Assembly: GCA_020161695.1 (NCBI GenBank)
Contig: JAIUOO010000012.1
Location: 62,001-126,000, forward strand
DNA length: 64,000 nt
DNA from: Pseudomonadota bacterium
GTDB lineage: Bacteria; Pseudomonadota; Alphaproteobacteria; Rhizobiales; Phreatobacteraceae
Direction of reading: 5' to 3'
Every line of letters begins with the position of its first letter. Position 1 is the first letter of the stretch. The position numbers were made by a program, and so were the translations under genes. Positions 11,992 to 20,866 of this stretch are shown piece after piece. The notes beneath the pieces are model-generated. The model ran no database searches and was not told the origin of the DNA. It saw only the letters and a program-made list of their open reading frames with translations.

Positions 11992-12024
11992 GACCCCGGC
12001 CGAGGCCAGCCTCGCGCCGGGGTC
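11992..12024 (+). terminator. Long hairpin after clpA
   Basis: GACCCCGGC (11992-12000) pairs with GCCGGGGTC (12016-12024), and inside it CGAGG pairs with CCTCG around a CCAG loop, with one unpaired C. The stem is very stable, but only a short TGTCGTT follows, not a clean T-run. It is best read as a clpA terminator or RNA 3'-end stabiliser. Confidence 0.55.
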
Positions 12025-12104
12025 TGTCGTTCAGGCTGTCGAATGGCCCGCATGCGGCTTTGGTCCTTGTGCGGTGCAGCGCTCTGCCTGACTGATCGAC
12101 GGCG

Positions 12105-12845
12105 ATGAACGCCCCCAATCCTCCCTATGTGCCGCTGTCGCAGGCCGCCTGGTATCGCCGGGGCCTGCGTGCGTCGGCGGCGCTGCCAGCGGTGATCCTG
12201 GCCGCGACCTTCATCGGCATCGGCTCGGTCTGCGCCGATTACGGCATGCCGCTCGCCTGGGCGCTGCTCGCGACGCTGCTGATCTGGGCGGGCCCCGCGC
12301 ATCTCATCCTCGTCGGCGGGCTCGGCAGCGGCGCCTCCTGGGTCGCCCTCGCGCTCACCGTCGGCCTGTCGTCGGTGCGGCTCCTGCCGATGGTGGTGTC
12401 GCTGCTGCCCTATCTGCGGCTCAAGGACCGCCATCCGCTGATCGCGGCGCTCTGCGCGCACATGGTCGCCATCTCGATCTGGGTCGAGGGTCTGCGCCTG
12501 CTGCCGCAGGTCGATGCCGAGGGCAGGGTGCCCTTCTTCCTCGGCCTCGGCACCGGCCTGCTCGCCTCGGCGGTGGGCAGCACGGCGGTCGGCTACGGGC
12601 TGGCCGGGATCATCCCCAACGCCTTCGCCGCGGGCCTGTTGTTCCTCACGCCGATCTTCTTCCTGCTGTCGCTGTTCACCACGGCGCGGATGCTCTCCGA
12701 CCGCCTCGCCATCGGCATCGGCTTCTTCGGCCTGCTCCTCGCATCGCTCGCAGGCGACGGGCTCGAACTGCTCTATGCCGGGCTCGGCGGCGGCACGCTC
12801 GCCTATGCGCTTGGCCGCATCAGGCGGGCGAGGGCGGTGTCATGA
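12105..12845 (+). CDS. azlC: AzlC-family branched-chain amino acid exporter, large subunit
   Basis: A 246-residue polytopic inner-membrane protein. The start-proximal AWYRRGLRASAALPAVILAA, the small-residue-rich segment ADYGMPLAWALLATLLIWAG and the later GLSSVRLLPMVVSLLPYL are typical of AzlC, which with AzlD exports branched-chain or related hydrophobic amino acids. Its last four bases overlap the azlD start (ATGA), so the two subunits are cotranslated. The transported compound is inferred from the family only. Confidence 0.85.
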   Translation: MNAPNPPYVPLSQAAWYRRGLRASAALPAVILAATFIGIGSVCADYGMPLAWALLATLLIWAGPAHLILVGGLGSGASWVALALTVGLSSVRLLPMVVSLLPYLRLKDRHPLIAALCAHMVAISIWVEGLRLLPQVDAEGRVPFFLGLGTGLLASAVGSTAVGYGLAGIIPNAFAAGLLFLTPIFFLLSLFTTARMLSDRLAIGIGFFGLLLASLAGDGLELLYAGLGGGTLAYALGRIRRARAVS

Positions 12846-13192
12846 CCCTGATCGGTTCGGATCTCACGCCCTATCTCGCGCTGATCCTGCTCGGCGTCCT
12901 GCCGACAGAGATCTGGCGATGGCTTGCGCTGGTGGTCGGGCGCGGCCTCGACGAGAGCTCGGAGATCCTGGTCTGGGTCCGCGCCGTTGCCACGGCGACG
13001 CTCGCGGCCGTCGTCGCCAAGCTCGCCTTCTTCCCGGCGGGCGCGCTCGCCGCGCTGCCGCTCGGCTGGCGCGCCGGAGCCTTCGTCGCGGGTCTCGCCG
13101 CCTATTTCCTCGGCCGCAAGTCCGTGCTGTTCGGAGTTCTCGCGGCCGAAGCGGTCATCGTCGGCAGCGCCTGGTGGCTCGGCGTCAGATAG
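12842..13192 (+). CDS. azlD: AzlD-family small subunit of branched-chain amino acid exporter
   Basis: A 116-residue membrane protein with about four hydrophobic segments. YLALILLGVLPTEIWRWLAL and the central WVRAVATATLAAVVAKL match the AzlD layout, in which a conserved R..A.A..A...K helix packs against AzlC. It starts inside the azlC stop codon and ends 6 bases before the convergent HIT gene, leaving no room for a separate terminator. Confidence 0.82.
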   Translation: MTLIGSDLTPYLALILLGVLPTEIWRWLALVVGRGLDESSEILVWVRAVATATLAAVVAKLAFFPAGALAALPLGWRAGAFVAGLAAYFLGRKSVLFGVLAAEAVIVGSAWWLGVR

Positions 13193-13198
13193 ACTTGG

Positions 13199-13645
13199 TC
13201 ACCCGCCGGCCTGCATCGCCTCCAGCGCGGAGCGGATGGTCGCGGCGTGCTTGGCCAGCACGTCCTGATTCTCCATCGCGCCGGAGTGGGGACGCAGCGC
13301 GACGCCGGTCCAGCGCGGCAGGATGTGGACGTGGATGTGGAACACCACCTGCCCGCCGGCGCTCTCGTTGAACTGCTGGATCGTCAGCCCGTCGGCGGCC
13401 ATGGCCCGCTTGACGCCCTTGGCGACGAACTGGGAGGCTTTCGCGAGATCGGCGAGATCGTCAGGGTTGATGTCGAGGAGGTTGCGCGCCGCGGTCTTCG
13501 GGATGACCAGCACATGGCCGTCCGCGCGGGGCATGATGTCCATGAAGGCCAGCACCTTGTCGGTCTCGTAGACCTTGTGGGCCGGCAGGTCGCCGCGCAG
13601 GATCTTGGCGAATATGTTGTTCGGGTCGTAGGCGGTCGCTGACAT
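13199..13645 (-). CDS. HIT-family nucleotide hydrolase/transferase
   Basis: 148 residues. The histidine triad HIHVH lies at 103-107 within VVFHIHVHILPRW, and the N terminus IFAKILRGDLPAHKVYETD is typical of bacterial Hint-like proteins, which hydrolyse purine nucleoside phosphoramidates or related adenylylated compounds in the cytosol. The ATG at 13645 is preceded by GCGAGGG with a 6-base spacer; an upstream ATG at 13660 is less likely. The natural substrate is unknown. Confidence 0.9.
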   Translation of the reverse strand: MSATAYDPNNIFAKILRGDLPAHKVYETDKVLAFMDIMPRADGHVLVIPKTAARNLLDINPDDLADLAKASQFVAKGVKRAMAADGLTIQQFNESAGGQVVFHIHVHILPRWTGVALRPHSGAMENQDVLAKHAATIRSALEAMQAGG

Positions 13646-13778
13646 GGAAAACCCTCGCACGGATCAGGCGCGAGGGTGTCGCAATCCAGAACGGCGGCGT
13701 CAAGCGCCGGACGGCAGTAGCCGAAAAGACAATGCCGGCGCGGTTTCCCGCACCGGCACCACGGTAGTCCGCGAGGAC

Positions 13779-14018
13779 TTACCAGTAGTAGCGGCGACGC
13801 CAGTAGCGGCGGCGGATGACGTAGACGCGGCGCGGCCGGTAATAGTAGCGGTAGCGGCGGCGGCGGACGATGTAATACTGCATCTCCTGCGGCTCGCCGG
13901 TGGCCGGGACGGCAGGGGCGGCGGCGGGAGCAGCCGAAGCAGCCGAGGCAGCCGTGGCGGTGGCGGCGACGGCAGCGCCTCCGGCGAGGGCAGCGACGAA
14001 CATACGGCGATGAAGCAT
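13779..14018 (-). CDS. Small secreted Arg/Tyr-rich protein
   Basis: 79 residues. MLHRRMFVAALAGGAAVAAT begins an Arg-Arg-headed signal peptide that runs into an Ala/Pro-rich stretch, probably cleaved near ASAASA. The mature C terminus (about 50-79) is almost only Arg and Tyr (VRRRRYRYYYRPRRVYVIRR and on to a terminal Trp). An ideal GGAGG lies before the ATG at 14018. It shares layout with the neighbouring gene at 14190-14459 (RR near residue 4, small-residue signal, PQEM or PLEM, Arg-rich tail), so the two look like diverged paralogues. The mature protein would be strongly cationic and might bind anionic surface polymers or membranes (inference). No function is known. Confidence 0.72.
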   Translation of the reverse strand: MLHRRMFVAALAGGAAVAATATAASAASAAPAAAPAVPATGEPQEMQYYIVRRRRYRYYYRPRRVYVIRRRYWRRRYYW

Positions 14019-14189
14019 GGATAGTCCTCCTGCAGAGTTGCCTTGGCGCATCCAGGCACGAGACTGGGGCACCGACTTCCGCGGCGTCAAGCCGCTTCGT
14101 TCACCAGAGTTGACGGGTTCTGTTTCTGCACGACGACGCCCGGCTGACAGCGGCATGTCGCCGGGCGTCGCATGCAGATGGGTCAGGCG

Positions 14190-14459
14190 TCAGGAGGCGC
14201 GGCGGGCAGCGCGACGCGGGCGCCGAAGATGGCGGCGGCGACGGACGGCGCGATGGCCATGGCGGTGACGGCGACGATGACGACGGCGCATTTCGAGCGG
14301 CTGGGCGTCGGCGGCGACGGCGGCGGGCGCCTCCGGAGCGATAGCGTCGATCAGCCGGTCGACCGCCGGAGCGGCCTGAGCCGTGCCGGCGACGGCGACG
14401 AGAGCGGTTGCGGCAACGCCGCTGCCGAGCGCGGTGAAGAAGGTGCGACGGTCGAACAT
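14190..14459 (-). CDS. Small secreted Arg/His-rich protein, paralogue of neighbour
   Basis: 89 residues, starting MFDRRTFFTALGSGVAATAL. The DRRTFF head resembles a weak Tat motif, but the signal could equally be Sec-type, with cleavage near GTAQA. An acidic-to-neutral linker (VDRLIDAIAPEAPAAVAADA) leads to QPLEM and then to a tail of Arg and His (RRRHRRRHRHGHRAVRRRRH). A GAGGAAAAGCC ribosome-binding site precedes the ATG at 14459. It has the same architecture as 13779-14018. The His/Arg tail could bind metal or polyanions (inference only). Confidence 0.7.
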   Translation of the reverse strand: MFDRRTFFTALGSGVAATALVAVAGTAQAAPAVDRLIDAIAPEAPAAVAADAQPLEMRRRHRRRHRHGHRAVRRRRHLRRPRRAARRAS

Positions 14460-14786
14460 GGCTTTTCCTCGGTTTCGTGAAGGCCGGACCACCCGGCTCA
14501 CGCACAAGGTGCACCGTTCAAACTGAACCGCTCATATCGCCGCGTTTATGAAGCGTTCAGATTGGCGCGATCATGGCATTGCAAATCGACATTTAAATAA
14601 TTGATATTACGAATGAATCGACATCGATGAGTCAACTGAACGCGCCTCGGGGTCCGCAAGGCATCGAACAGAAATACCTCTGTCCGCAGGATTGCCCGAA
14701 ATCGGCGCAGCCCCGACGGGTTGTGCCCGACGATTGCCGAAATGTTCCGGGCATCATGCCGGGGCGAATCCGACCGGAGTTCTTCC
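14460..14786. other. AT-rich divergent intergenic region
   Basis: This 327-base gap lies between the start of the minus-strand Arg/His protein and the plus-strand repeat protein. It contains the lowest-GC stretch seen in this part of the window (about 14570-14620, with ATTTAAATAATTGATATTAC) and an imperfect inverted repeat GAACCGCTCAT ... ATGAAGCGTTC (14525-14559). An 87-codon frame covers part of it but has no coding signature. It is best read as a bidirectional promoter region. Confidence 0.45.
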
Positions 14787-15182
14787 ATGTCGACCAATCC
14801 TGATCTCACCGCTCTCGCCGAGGCCGCGCGCCGCGCCGAGGAAGAGCAGCAGCGCCAGCAGCAGGCGCAGCAGGGCAGCTATATCGACGTCGGCGATGCC
14901 GGATATGGTCTCTTCGATCTCGCCAGCAGCATGCTGTCCGGTGTCGGACAGGCTGCTTCGTCCGCCGCCTCGGCGGTCGGAGAGGTCGCGGGCGGAGCCG
15001 CCAACATGGTCGGCTCGATCGCGTCCGGCGCGGCAGAGGTCGCAGGCACGGTTGCGGGCGGCGCGGTGGACGTTGCCGGCTCGATTGCCTCCGGCGCGGT
15101 CAATGTCGTCGGATCGGCTGCCTCGGGCGCGGTCGATATCGCCAGTTCGATCGGCGAAGGCCTCGGCGGGATCGACTTCTAG
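14787..15182 (+). CDS. Hendecad-repeat glycine/alanine-rich protein, unknown function
   Basis: 131 residues. A charged Gln/Glu/Arg-rich helix (about 9-29, AARRAEEEQQRQQQAQQG) is followed by a short SYIDVGDAGYGLFDLASSML segment and then six consecutive 11-residue units at residues 54-119. Examples are GEVAGGAANMV, GSIASGAAEVA, GTVAGGAVDVA, GSIASGAVNVV and GSAASGAVDIA. Consensus: G-S-I-A-[SG]-G-A-[AV]-[DNE]-[VI]-[VA]. Eleven-residue periodicity gives a long amphipathic helix with a small-residue (glycine-zipper-like) face, as in some membrane-surface-binding proteins. No signal peptide is seen. GGAG sits 7 bases before the ATG at 14787. No known family was recognised. Confidence 0.75.
   Translation: MSTNPDLTALAEAARRAEEEQQRQQQAQQGSYIDVGDAGYGLFDLASSMLSGVGQAASSAASAVGEVAGGAANMVGSIASGAAEVAGTVAGGAVDVAGSIASGAVNVVGSAASGAVDIASSIGEGLGGIDF
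14946..15143 (+). repeat. Six in-frame 33-bp coding repeats
   Basis: This DNA encodes the six 11-residue units (residues 54-119) of the hendecad-repeat protein. The units differ at many third positions and some amino acids, so the array is old and diverged, unlike a recently expanded tandem array. Confidence 0.7.
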
Positions 15183-15227
15183 GCTTTCAGGCGCAGGCCG
15201 TCCCGGCATTCTGGTCGCGGCAGGGGG

Positions 15228-16406
<1,179 letters not shown>

Positions 16407-16416
16407 CGGTCTGATA

Positions 16417-16481
16417 CTAGAGCGTTTTCGAGCGAAGTGGGCACCGGTCCGCGTCAAGAAAACGCGATCACGAGACGCTAG
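16417..16481. repeat. Hyphomicrobiales-type intergenic palindrome
   Basis: The unit begins and ends with CTAG (16417-16420 and 16478-16481). Inside, GCGTTTTC (16422-16429) pairs with GAAAACGC (16458-16465) around GAGCGAAGTGGGCACCGG and its continuation. The core AGCGTTTTCGAGCGAAGTGG closely matches, from memory, a short element scattered between genes across many Hyphomicrobiales. The stop codon of the GDPD gene (16478-16480) lies in its right-hand CTAG. No second copy was noticed in this window. Confidence 0.7.
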
Positions 16482-17227
16482 GCGAGATAGCCCTCGAAGG
16501 TCACCTGATCGGCGTGCTCGGCAGCGATCGAGCGCTCGCCCTCGGTGCGCACGGTCCAGCAGATGACGGGGCGTCCGAGCGAGCCGCGATAGCGTTCGGT
16601 GGCCGCGCTCGGCAGGTCCGCGACGCGCCAGGACAGAAAATGCGGATCCGTCTGCGGGAAATGAGCCAGTGCGGCCAGGTCGCGGCGGACGTCCACGGGC
16701 ATGCGTGACCAATGGGCGCCGGCATAGTGCGATTCGGCGACAATGCCGCGCACCAGTTGCGGCGCATTGGCCTTGAGCCAGGCGATGGGCGCCGGGTCGA
16801 AGGACATCAGGGCGAGGGGGCCGGCATAGCCCGCCGCCAGTTCCGCGACGCGTTTCGTCAGGCCGAGCCGGCCGTCGAACTCCGACTTGATCTCGACGAC
16901 CAGCGGCACGCGACCGGCGACCTGGGCGAACAGGCCCGACAGCGTGATCATGCGGTCGCCCGTCGTCTTGAACGGGACCCTGGCGAGTTCAGCCGCCGTC
17001 AGCGCCTCGACCCGCCCCGCCGCCGTCGTCAGCCGGTCCAGCGTGCCGTCATGGAAGACGACGGCATCGCCGTCGGCGGTCGGCTGCACGTCGCATTCGA
17101 TGGCGTAGTTGCCGGCGATCGCCGCGGCGAAGGCCGCCGGCTGGTTCTCCACCACGCCGGGCGCCAGCCCATGCAGCCCGCGATGGGCGATGGGCCGGCG
17201 GGTCAGGAAGCCGAGATCGGTCGCCAT
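16478..17227 (-). CDS. Glycerophosphodiester phosphodiesterase
   Basis: 249 residues. The GDPD signature is clear: PIAHRGLHG (about 12-20), ENQPAAFAAAI, then IECDVQPTADGDAVVFHDGT with catalytic and metal ligands Glu, Asp and His, and LVVEIKSEFDG. Such enzymes release glycerol-3-phosphate from deacylated phospholipids. No signal peptide is present, so it is cytosolic. The ATG at 17227 touches the stop of the RidA gene, so both are likely in one operon. Its stop is supplied by the edge of the intergenic palindrome. It could be called ugpQ, but no ugp transporter is nearby. Confidence 0.9.
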   Translation of the reverse strand: MATDLGFLTRRPIAHRGLHGLAPGVVENQPAAFAAAIAGNYAIECDVQPTADGDAVVFHDGTLDRLTTAAGRVEALTAAELARVPFKTTGDRMITLSGLFAQVAGRVPLVVEIKSEFDGRLGLTKRVAELAAGYAGPLALMSFDPAPIAWLKANAPQLVRGIVAESHYAGAHWSRMPVDVRRDLAALAHFPQTDPHFLSWRVADLPSAATERYRGSLGRPVICWTVRTEGERSIAAEHADQVTFEGYLA

Positions 17228-17685
17228 CAGGCGATCTCGACCGTCGCCTCGACCTCGACCGAGGCATTGGCGGGGAGGGCGGCGACGCCGATGGTCGAGC
17301 GGGCATGGCGGCCCTTGTCGCCGAACACCTCGACCATCAGGTCGGAGGCGCCGTTCATCACCTTCGGCGCATCGACGAAATCCGGCGTGCAGTTGATGAA
17401 GCCGCCGAGGCGGACGATGCGCACGACATTGTCGAGATTGCCGACCGCCGCCTGGATCTGCGCGATGACGTTGAGCGCGCACTGGCGCGCCGCCTTCTGC
17501 CCATCCTCGATGGAGACGCCGCCGCCGAGCTTGCCGGCCATCAGGCCGTCCGCCCCGAGCGAGATCTGGCCGGAAATGGTCAGCACATGGCCCGTCCGCA
17601 CGAAGGGCACGTAATTGGCGATCGGCGCGACCGGAACCGGCAGGACAATGCCGAGATCAGCGAGGTGTTTGGCGACGGACGACAT
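17227..17685 (-). CDS. RidA/YjgF-family protein
   Basis: 152 residues from the ATG at 17685, which is preceded by GAAGGAG. The fold markers FVRTGHVLTISGQI, GQKAARQCALNVIAQIQAAVG and GFINCTPDF match the RidA superfamily, and the C terminus ends in VEVEATVEI. Classic RidA deaminates reactive enamines/imines from PLP enzymes. This longer variant has GVAALPANASVEVEATVEI in place of the strict archetypal Arg-containing site, so it may belong to an Rid subfamily of other specificity. It overlaps the GDPD gene by one base. Confidence 0.85.
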   Translation of the reverse strand: MSSVAKHLADLGIVLPVPVAPIANYVPFVRTGHVLTISGQISLGADGLMAGKLGGGVSIEDGQKAARQCALNVIAQIQAAVGNLDNVVRIVRLGGFINCTPDFVDAPKVMNGASDLMVEVFGDKGRHARSTIGVAALPANASVEVEATVEIA

Positions 17686-17866
17686 GGCGCGCTCCTTCAG
17701 GCTCGTATGTTTCGGCGCGGACCCTGCCCCAAGCCCGCCGGCCGGGCAAGGCGGACGTCGCCGACACATCCATGCCGCGTTGTCGCCTCCGATAGGCCTC
17801 TCTATCCTGCGACCGGGAGGCTCGTTGCGAATCCCGCACAGTCCAGCCTCCGCCGGAGCCCTGCCG

Positions 17867-18697
17867 ATGAAGCCTGTCCGCCCGCTCGCGCTTGCGGCGC
17901 TGCTCGGAACCCTCGTCGCGGCGCCTGCCGCCACGCAGCCGGCATCCGAGCCGGTTCTCGGGCCGCATCGGGCGATCTACGACCTCAGGCTCGACAGCCG
18001 GCGCGCCGCCCGCGGCATGGACGATGCCCGCGGCCGCATCCTGTTCGAGACCAGCGGCAACCGCTGCGAGGGCTTCACCACCACGTTCCGGCAGGTCGTG
18101 CAGCTCACCGTCAACGGCAATCCCGTGACCATGGACGTCAACACCGCCCATTTCGAGGAGGGCGACGGCACCGGCTTCCGCTTCACCTCGCGTTCCAGCG
18201 AGAACGGCGCGCCGCGCAACGAGACGGACGGCAGCGCCCGCCGCACCGGCGATGCCCTGCAGATCGCCGTGCGCCGCCCGCGCGAACTCGAGACGCGCGC
18301 GGATGCTGCGACCATCTTCCCGACCGAGCACCTCATGCAGCTCGTCAAGGCGGCCCGCGCCGGCCAGACCATCCTCGAGGTCAAGGTCTATGACGGCGCC
18401 GAGACCGGCGAGAAGATCTACAACGCCACCGCAGTCATCGGCCGCCGCATAGCGCCCGGCGCTGGCGAGGTCGAGGAAGCCGCGCGCGATCCGAAGCTCG
18501 CGGCGCTCTCCCGCTGGCCGGTGACGATCAGCTATTTCGAGGACGGCAGCGACCGCGCGACGCCGATCTACTCCATCGCCTTCGAGCTCTACGAGAACGG
18601 CGTGTCGCGCCAACTGGTCATCGACTACGGCGAGTTCGCGCTGCAGGGCACGCTGACCAAGCTGGAATGGCAGGCCGAGACCGCCTGCAGCCGCTGA
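17867..18697 (+). CDS. eipB: Periplasmic cell-envelope integrity protein EipB (DUF1849)
   Basis: 276 residues with a signal peptide (about 1-24, ending near AAPAATQP) and a beta-rich mature part. HRAIYDLRLDSRRAARGMDDARGRILFE is the DUF1849 N terminus. The two family cysteines are kept: Cys67 in SGNRCEGF and Cys274 in the terminal TACSR. In Brucella EipB they form the disulfide of a spiral beta structure needed for envelope integrity. GGAG precedes the ATG at 17867. Upstream in-frame codons are antisense to ridA. It converges on the NUDIX gene with a 10-base gap. Confidence 0.9.
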   Translation: MKPVRPLALAALLGTLVAAPAATQPASEPVLGPHRAIYDLRLDSRRAARGMDDARGRILFETSGNRCEGFTTTFRQVVQLTVNGNPVTMDVNTAHFEEGDGTGFRFTSRSSENGAPRNETDGSARRTGDALQIAVRRPRELETRADAATIFPTEHLMQLVKAARAGQTILEVKVYDGAETGEKIYNATAVIGRRIAPGAGEVEEAARDPKLAALSRWPVTISYFEDGSDRATPIYSIAFELYENGVSRQLVIDYGEFALQGTLTKLEWQAETACSR

Positions 18698-18707
18698 TCG
18701 CCGCCGC

Positions 18708-19340
18708 CTAGCGCCAAGCGAAGACTGGCTGTTCCAGCTGGTCGACGCGGGTGGTTCGTCCTGCGAGCATTTCCCGGAACTGGTAGATGAGCGCGGCGGT
18801 GGGCGCGTGGATCACATGGCCCGCTATGTGGACCCGCACGACCGACCGCTCGCTTTCGGCGATGCTGACGAAGTCGAAAGCGTCGGGATCGGCGACGGCG
18901 CTGACGGGAATGCGGTGAACGGACGCCACCTCCTGCGGGTTCGGCACAAGCGGGGCGGTCGCGCCGCCCCAGACGATGGCCGGCGTCACGAGATAGCCGG
19001 AGCGCGTCGGATAGTCGTCGAGCAGGCCGATGATCTGGTCGCTGCCTGCCCGCAAGCCCAGTTCCTCCTCCAGTTCCCGCAGGGCGGCATCGGCCGCGGT
19101 CTCGCCGTCGTCCAGCCGGCCTCCCGGCAACGCCCACTGGTTGCCATGGGCACGCAGTGTCGCAGCGCGCATGGTCAGCAGGAAGGCGGGCGGGGCGCTC
19201 CCGTTCTCGCCCGGTACGAGGACGATGGACACCGCTGCGCGCTTCAGCGTCGCGGGAGCATGATCGGCGGGTCTCCGCCTGAATGCGGCATAGCGAGCTT
19301 CCACCTCGCGGCGGAAGGCGTCATCGAACGACCAGTTCAT
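18708..19340 (-). CDS. NUDIX hydrolase, CoA-pyrophosphatase-like
   Basis: 210 residues. The NUDIX box is perfect at residues 74-96 (G74, E80, R88-E89, E92-E93, G95). It is preceded by FLLTMRAATLRAHGNQWALP, which resembles the LLTxR..xLRxHxGQ..LPGG motif of coenzyme A pyrophosphatases (NudL type). Likely reaction: Mg2+-dependent cleavage of a nucleoside diphosphate linked to a group such as CoA. The ATG at 19340 (MNWSFDDAF) is preferred over an upstream frame extension. Confidence 0.85.
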   Translation of the reverse strand: MNWSFDDAFRREVEARYAAFRRRPADHAPATLKRAAVSIVLVPGENGSAPPAFLLTMRAATLRAHGNQWALPGGRLDDGETAADAALRELEEELGLRAGSDQIIGLLDDYPTRSGYLVTPAIVWGGATAPLVPNPQEVASVHRIPVSAVADPDAFDFVSIAESERSVVRVHIAGHVIHAPTAALIYQFREMLAGRTTRVDQLEQPVFAWR

Positions 19341-19484
19341 GAATTGGTGTATCGCAAGGCGACGCGACGGCCGCCAGTCCGACGTAAGGCCCGGCGGCTG
19401 CAAACCGTAGCGACAATTCCCCGAATACCCAATTTCCTACCACACAGCGTTACGCTCGTCTAGGAAAAAATACATACGCCGGCA

Positions 19485-20747
19485 TCAATCGTCGAAGGTG
19501 ATGCCCTTGACCACGGCGGCCTTGCCGAACTTGGCCCGCAGGGCATCGACGGCGCCCTCAACCTTGACGTTGTGGGCGATGGAGCCATCGACGAGGTCGG
19601 AAGGGTCGGCCTTGTCGAGGCCAGTCAGTTCGGAAATACCGATGCCGATGAGGCGGTAGGCGGTGCCGTCGGCCTCGCGCATCAGCATGTCGCGGCCGGC
19701 CTCGAAGATGCGCGCCGCCAGCACGGTCGGCGATGCCAGACTGCGCGAGCGCGTCCGGATGCGGAAATCGGCGCTCTTCAGTTTCAGGGTGACGATTCGT
19801 CCCGCCAATTGCTGCGCCTTGGCGCGCGCAGAGACCTTTTCGGCCAGCCGGAACAGTATCTTCTCCAGCGTTCGGGCGTGACGGATATCCGTCTCGAACG
19901 TCGTTTCGGCGGAAACCGACTTGGTTTCGCCATCCGGCTCGACCTTGCGCTCGTCGATGCCGCGCGACAGGCGCGACAGCCTCAGGCCCATCGCGCCGTA
20001 GCGGCGCATCAGTTCGCTCTCGTCCAGCCTGCGAAGATCGGCGATGCGTTTCAGTCCGTCGCGCTCAAGCGTCTCCTGCAGGGCCTTGCCGACGCCCCAG
20101 ATCAGCGAAACCGGCTTCGACCCCAGGAATTCGAGCGCTTCCGCCTTGCCGATGGCCGCGAAACCGCGCGGCTTGTCCATGTCCGAGGCGATCTTGGCGA
20201 GAAACTTGTTGTAGGAGAGGCCAGCCGAGATCGTGATGCCGATGTCGCGCTCGACGCCTCTGGCGAATTTCGCCAGCACCACGGCCGGCGGGGCGCCATG
20301 CAGCCGTTCCGTGCCGGTGAGGTCGAGGAAGGCCTCGTCGATGGAGAGCGGCTCGACCAGCGGCGTCAGGGCCCGCATGGCCTCGCGTACGTCGCGGCCG
20401 ACGCGGACATATTTCTCCATGTTCGGCTTGATGACGACCGCCTCAGGGCAGAGTGCCAGCGCCTTGAACATCGGCATTGCGGATCTGACGCCATGGATCC
20501 GCGCGATGTAGCAGCAGGTCGAGACGACACCGCGCTTGCCCCCGCCGACGATCAGCGGCCTGTCGACAAGGCTCGGATCGTCGCGCTTCTCGATCGTGGC
20601 GTAGAAGGCGTCGCAGTCGACATGGGCGATCGATAGCGCGGAGAGCTCGGCATGACGGGCCAGCCGGGGCGAGCCGCAGGCACGGCACCGCGCCGAGGCC
20701 GGGCCGGCCTCGGTGAAACAGTCCCGGCAGAAGGCGAGAAGCGCCAC
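19485..20747 (-). CDS. dinB: DNA polymerase IV (DinB) with N-terminal zinc ribbon
   Basis: A Y-family translesion polymerase of 420 residues. Catalytic acidic residues lie in HVDCDAFYA (Asp44, Asp46) and SIDEAFLDL, and the steric/metal region [18 protein letters not shown] and the helix-hairpin-helix segment [12 protein letters not shown] are present. It differs from E. coli Pol IV by an N-terminal zinc-ribbon module (C7-x2-C10 ... C21-x2-C24) and ends VVKGITFDD without an obvious clamp-binding motif. The start codon is GTG. No alphaproteobacterial LexA box (GTTC-N7-GTTC) was seen upstream, only GTTC-N3-GTTC at 20748-20758. Confidence 0.93.
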   Translation of the reverse strand: MALLAFCRDCFTEAGPASARCRACGSPRLARHAELSALSIAHVDCDAFYATIEKRDDPSLVDRPLIVGGGKRGVVSTCCYIARIHGVRSAMPMFKALALCPEAVVIKPNMEKYVRVGRDVREAMRALTPLVEPLSIDEAFLDLTGTERLHGAPPAVVLAKFARGVERDIGITISAGLSYNKFLAKIASDMDKPRGFAAIGKAEALEFLGSKPVSLIWGVGKALQETLERDGLKRIADLRRLDESELMRRYGAMGLRLSRLSRGIDERKVEPDGETKSVSAETTFETDIRHARTLEKILFRLAEKVSARAKAQQLAGRIVTLKLKSADFRIRTRSRSLASPTVLAARIFEAGRDMLMREADGTAYRLIGIGISELTGLDKADPSDLVDGSIAHNVKVEGAVDALRAKFGKAAVVKGITFDD

Positions 20748-20866
20748 GTTCTACGTTCCCAGTGGATCAGGGTCCGGCGCCCGTCAGGGTGATCCCGGTG
20801 GCTGATGGATTCAAGGCGGCCTGAGCCGGGATCTGGCATCAGCCGGCTGCCTTTCCCCAACCAGTG

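Noticed and set aside
14546..14809. 87-codon minus-strand frame in the AT-rich region
   Set aside because: No ribosome-binding site or family, and it overlaps the start of the hendecad-repeat gene.
20748..20758. LexA box for dinB
   Set aside because: Spacing between the two GTTC halves is 3, not the 7 of alphaproteobacterial LexA sites, and it abuts the start codon.
20791..20833. GATCCCGG ... CCGGGATC terminator after DUF3572
   Set aside because: The 8-bp stem encloses a 27-base loop; too weak to call.
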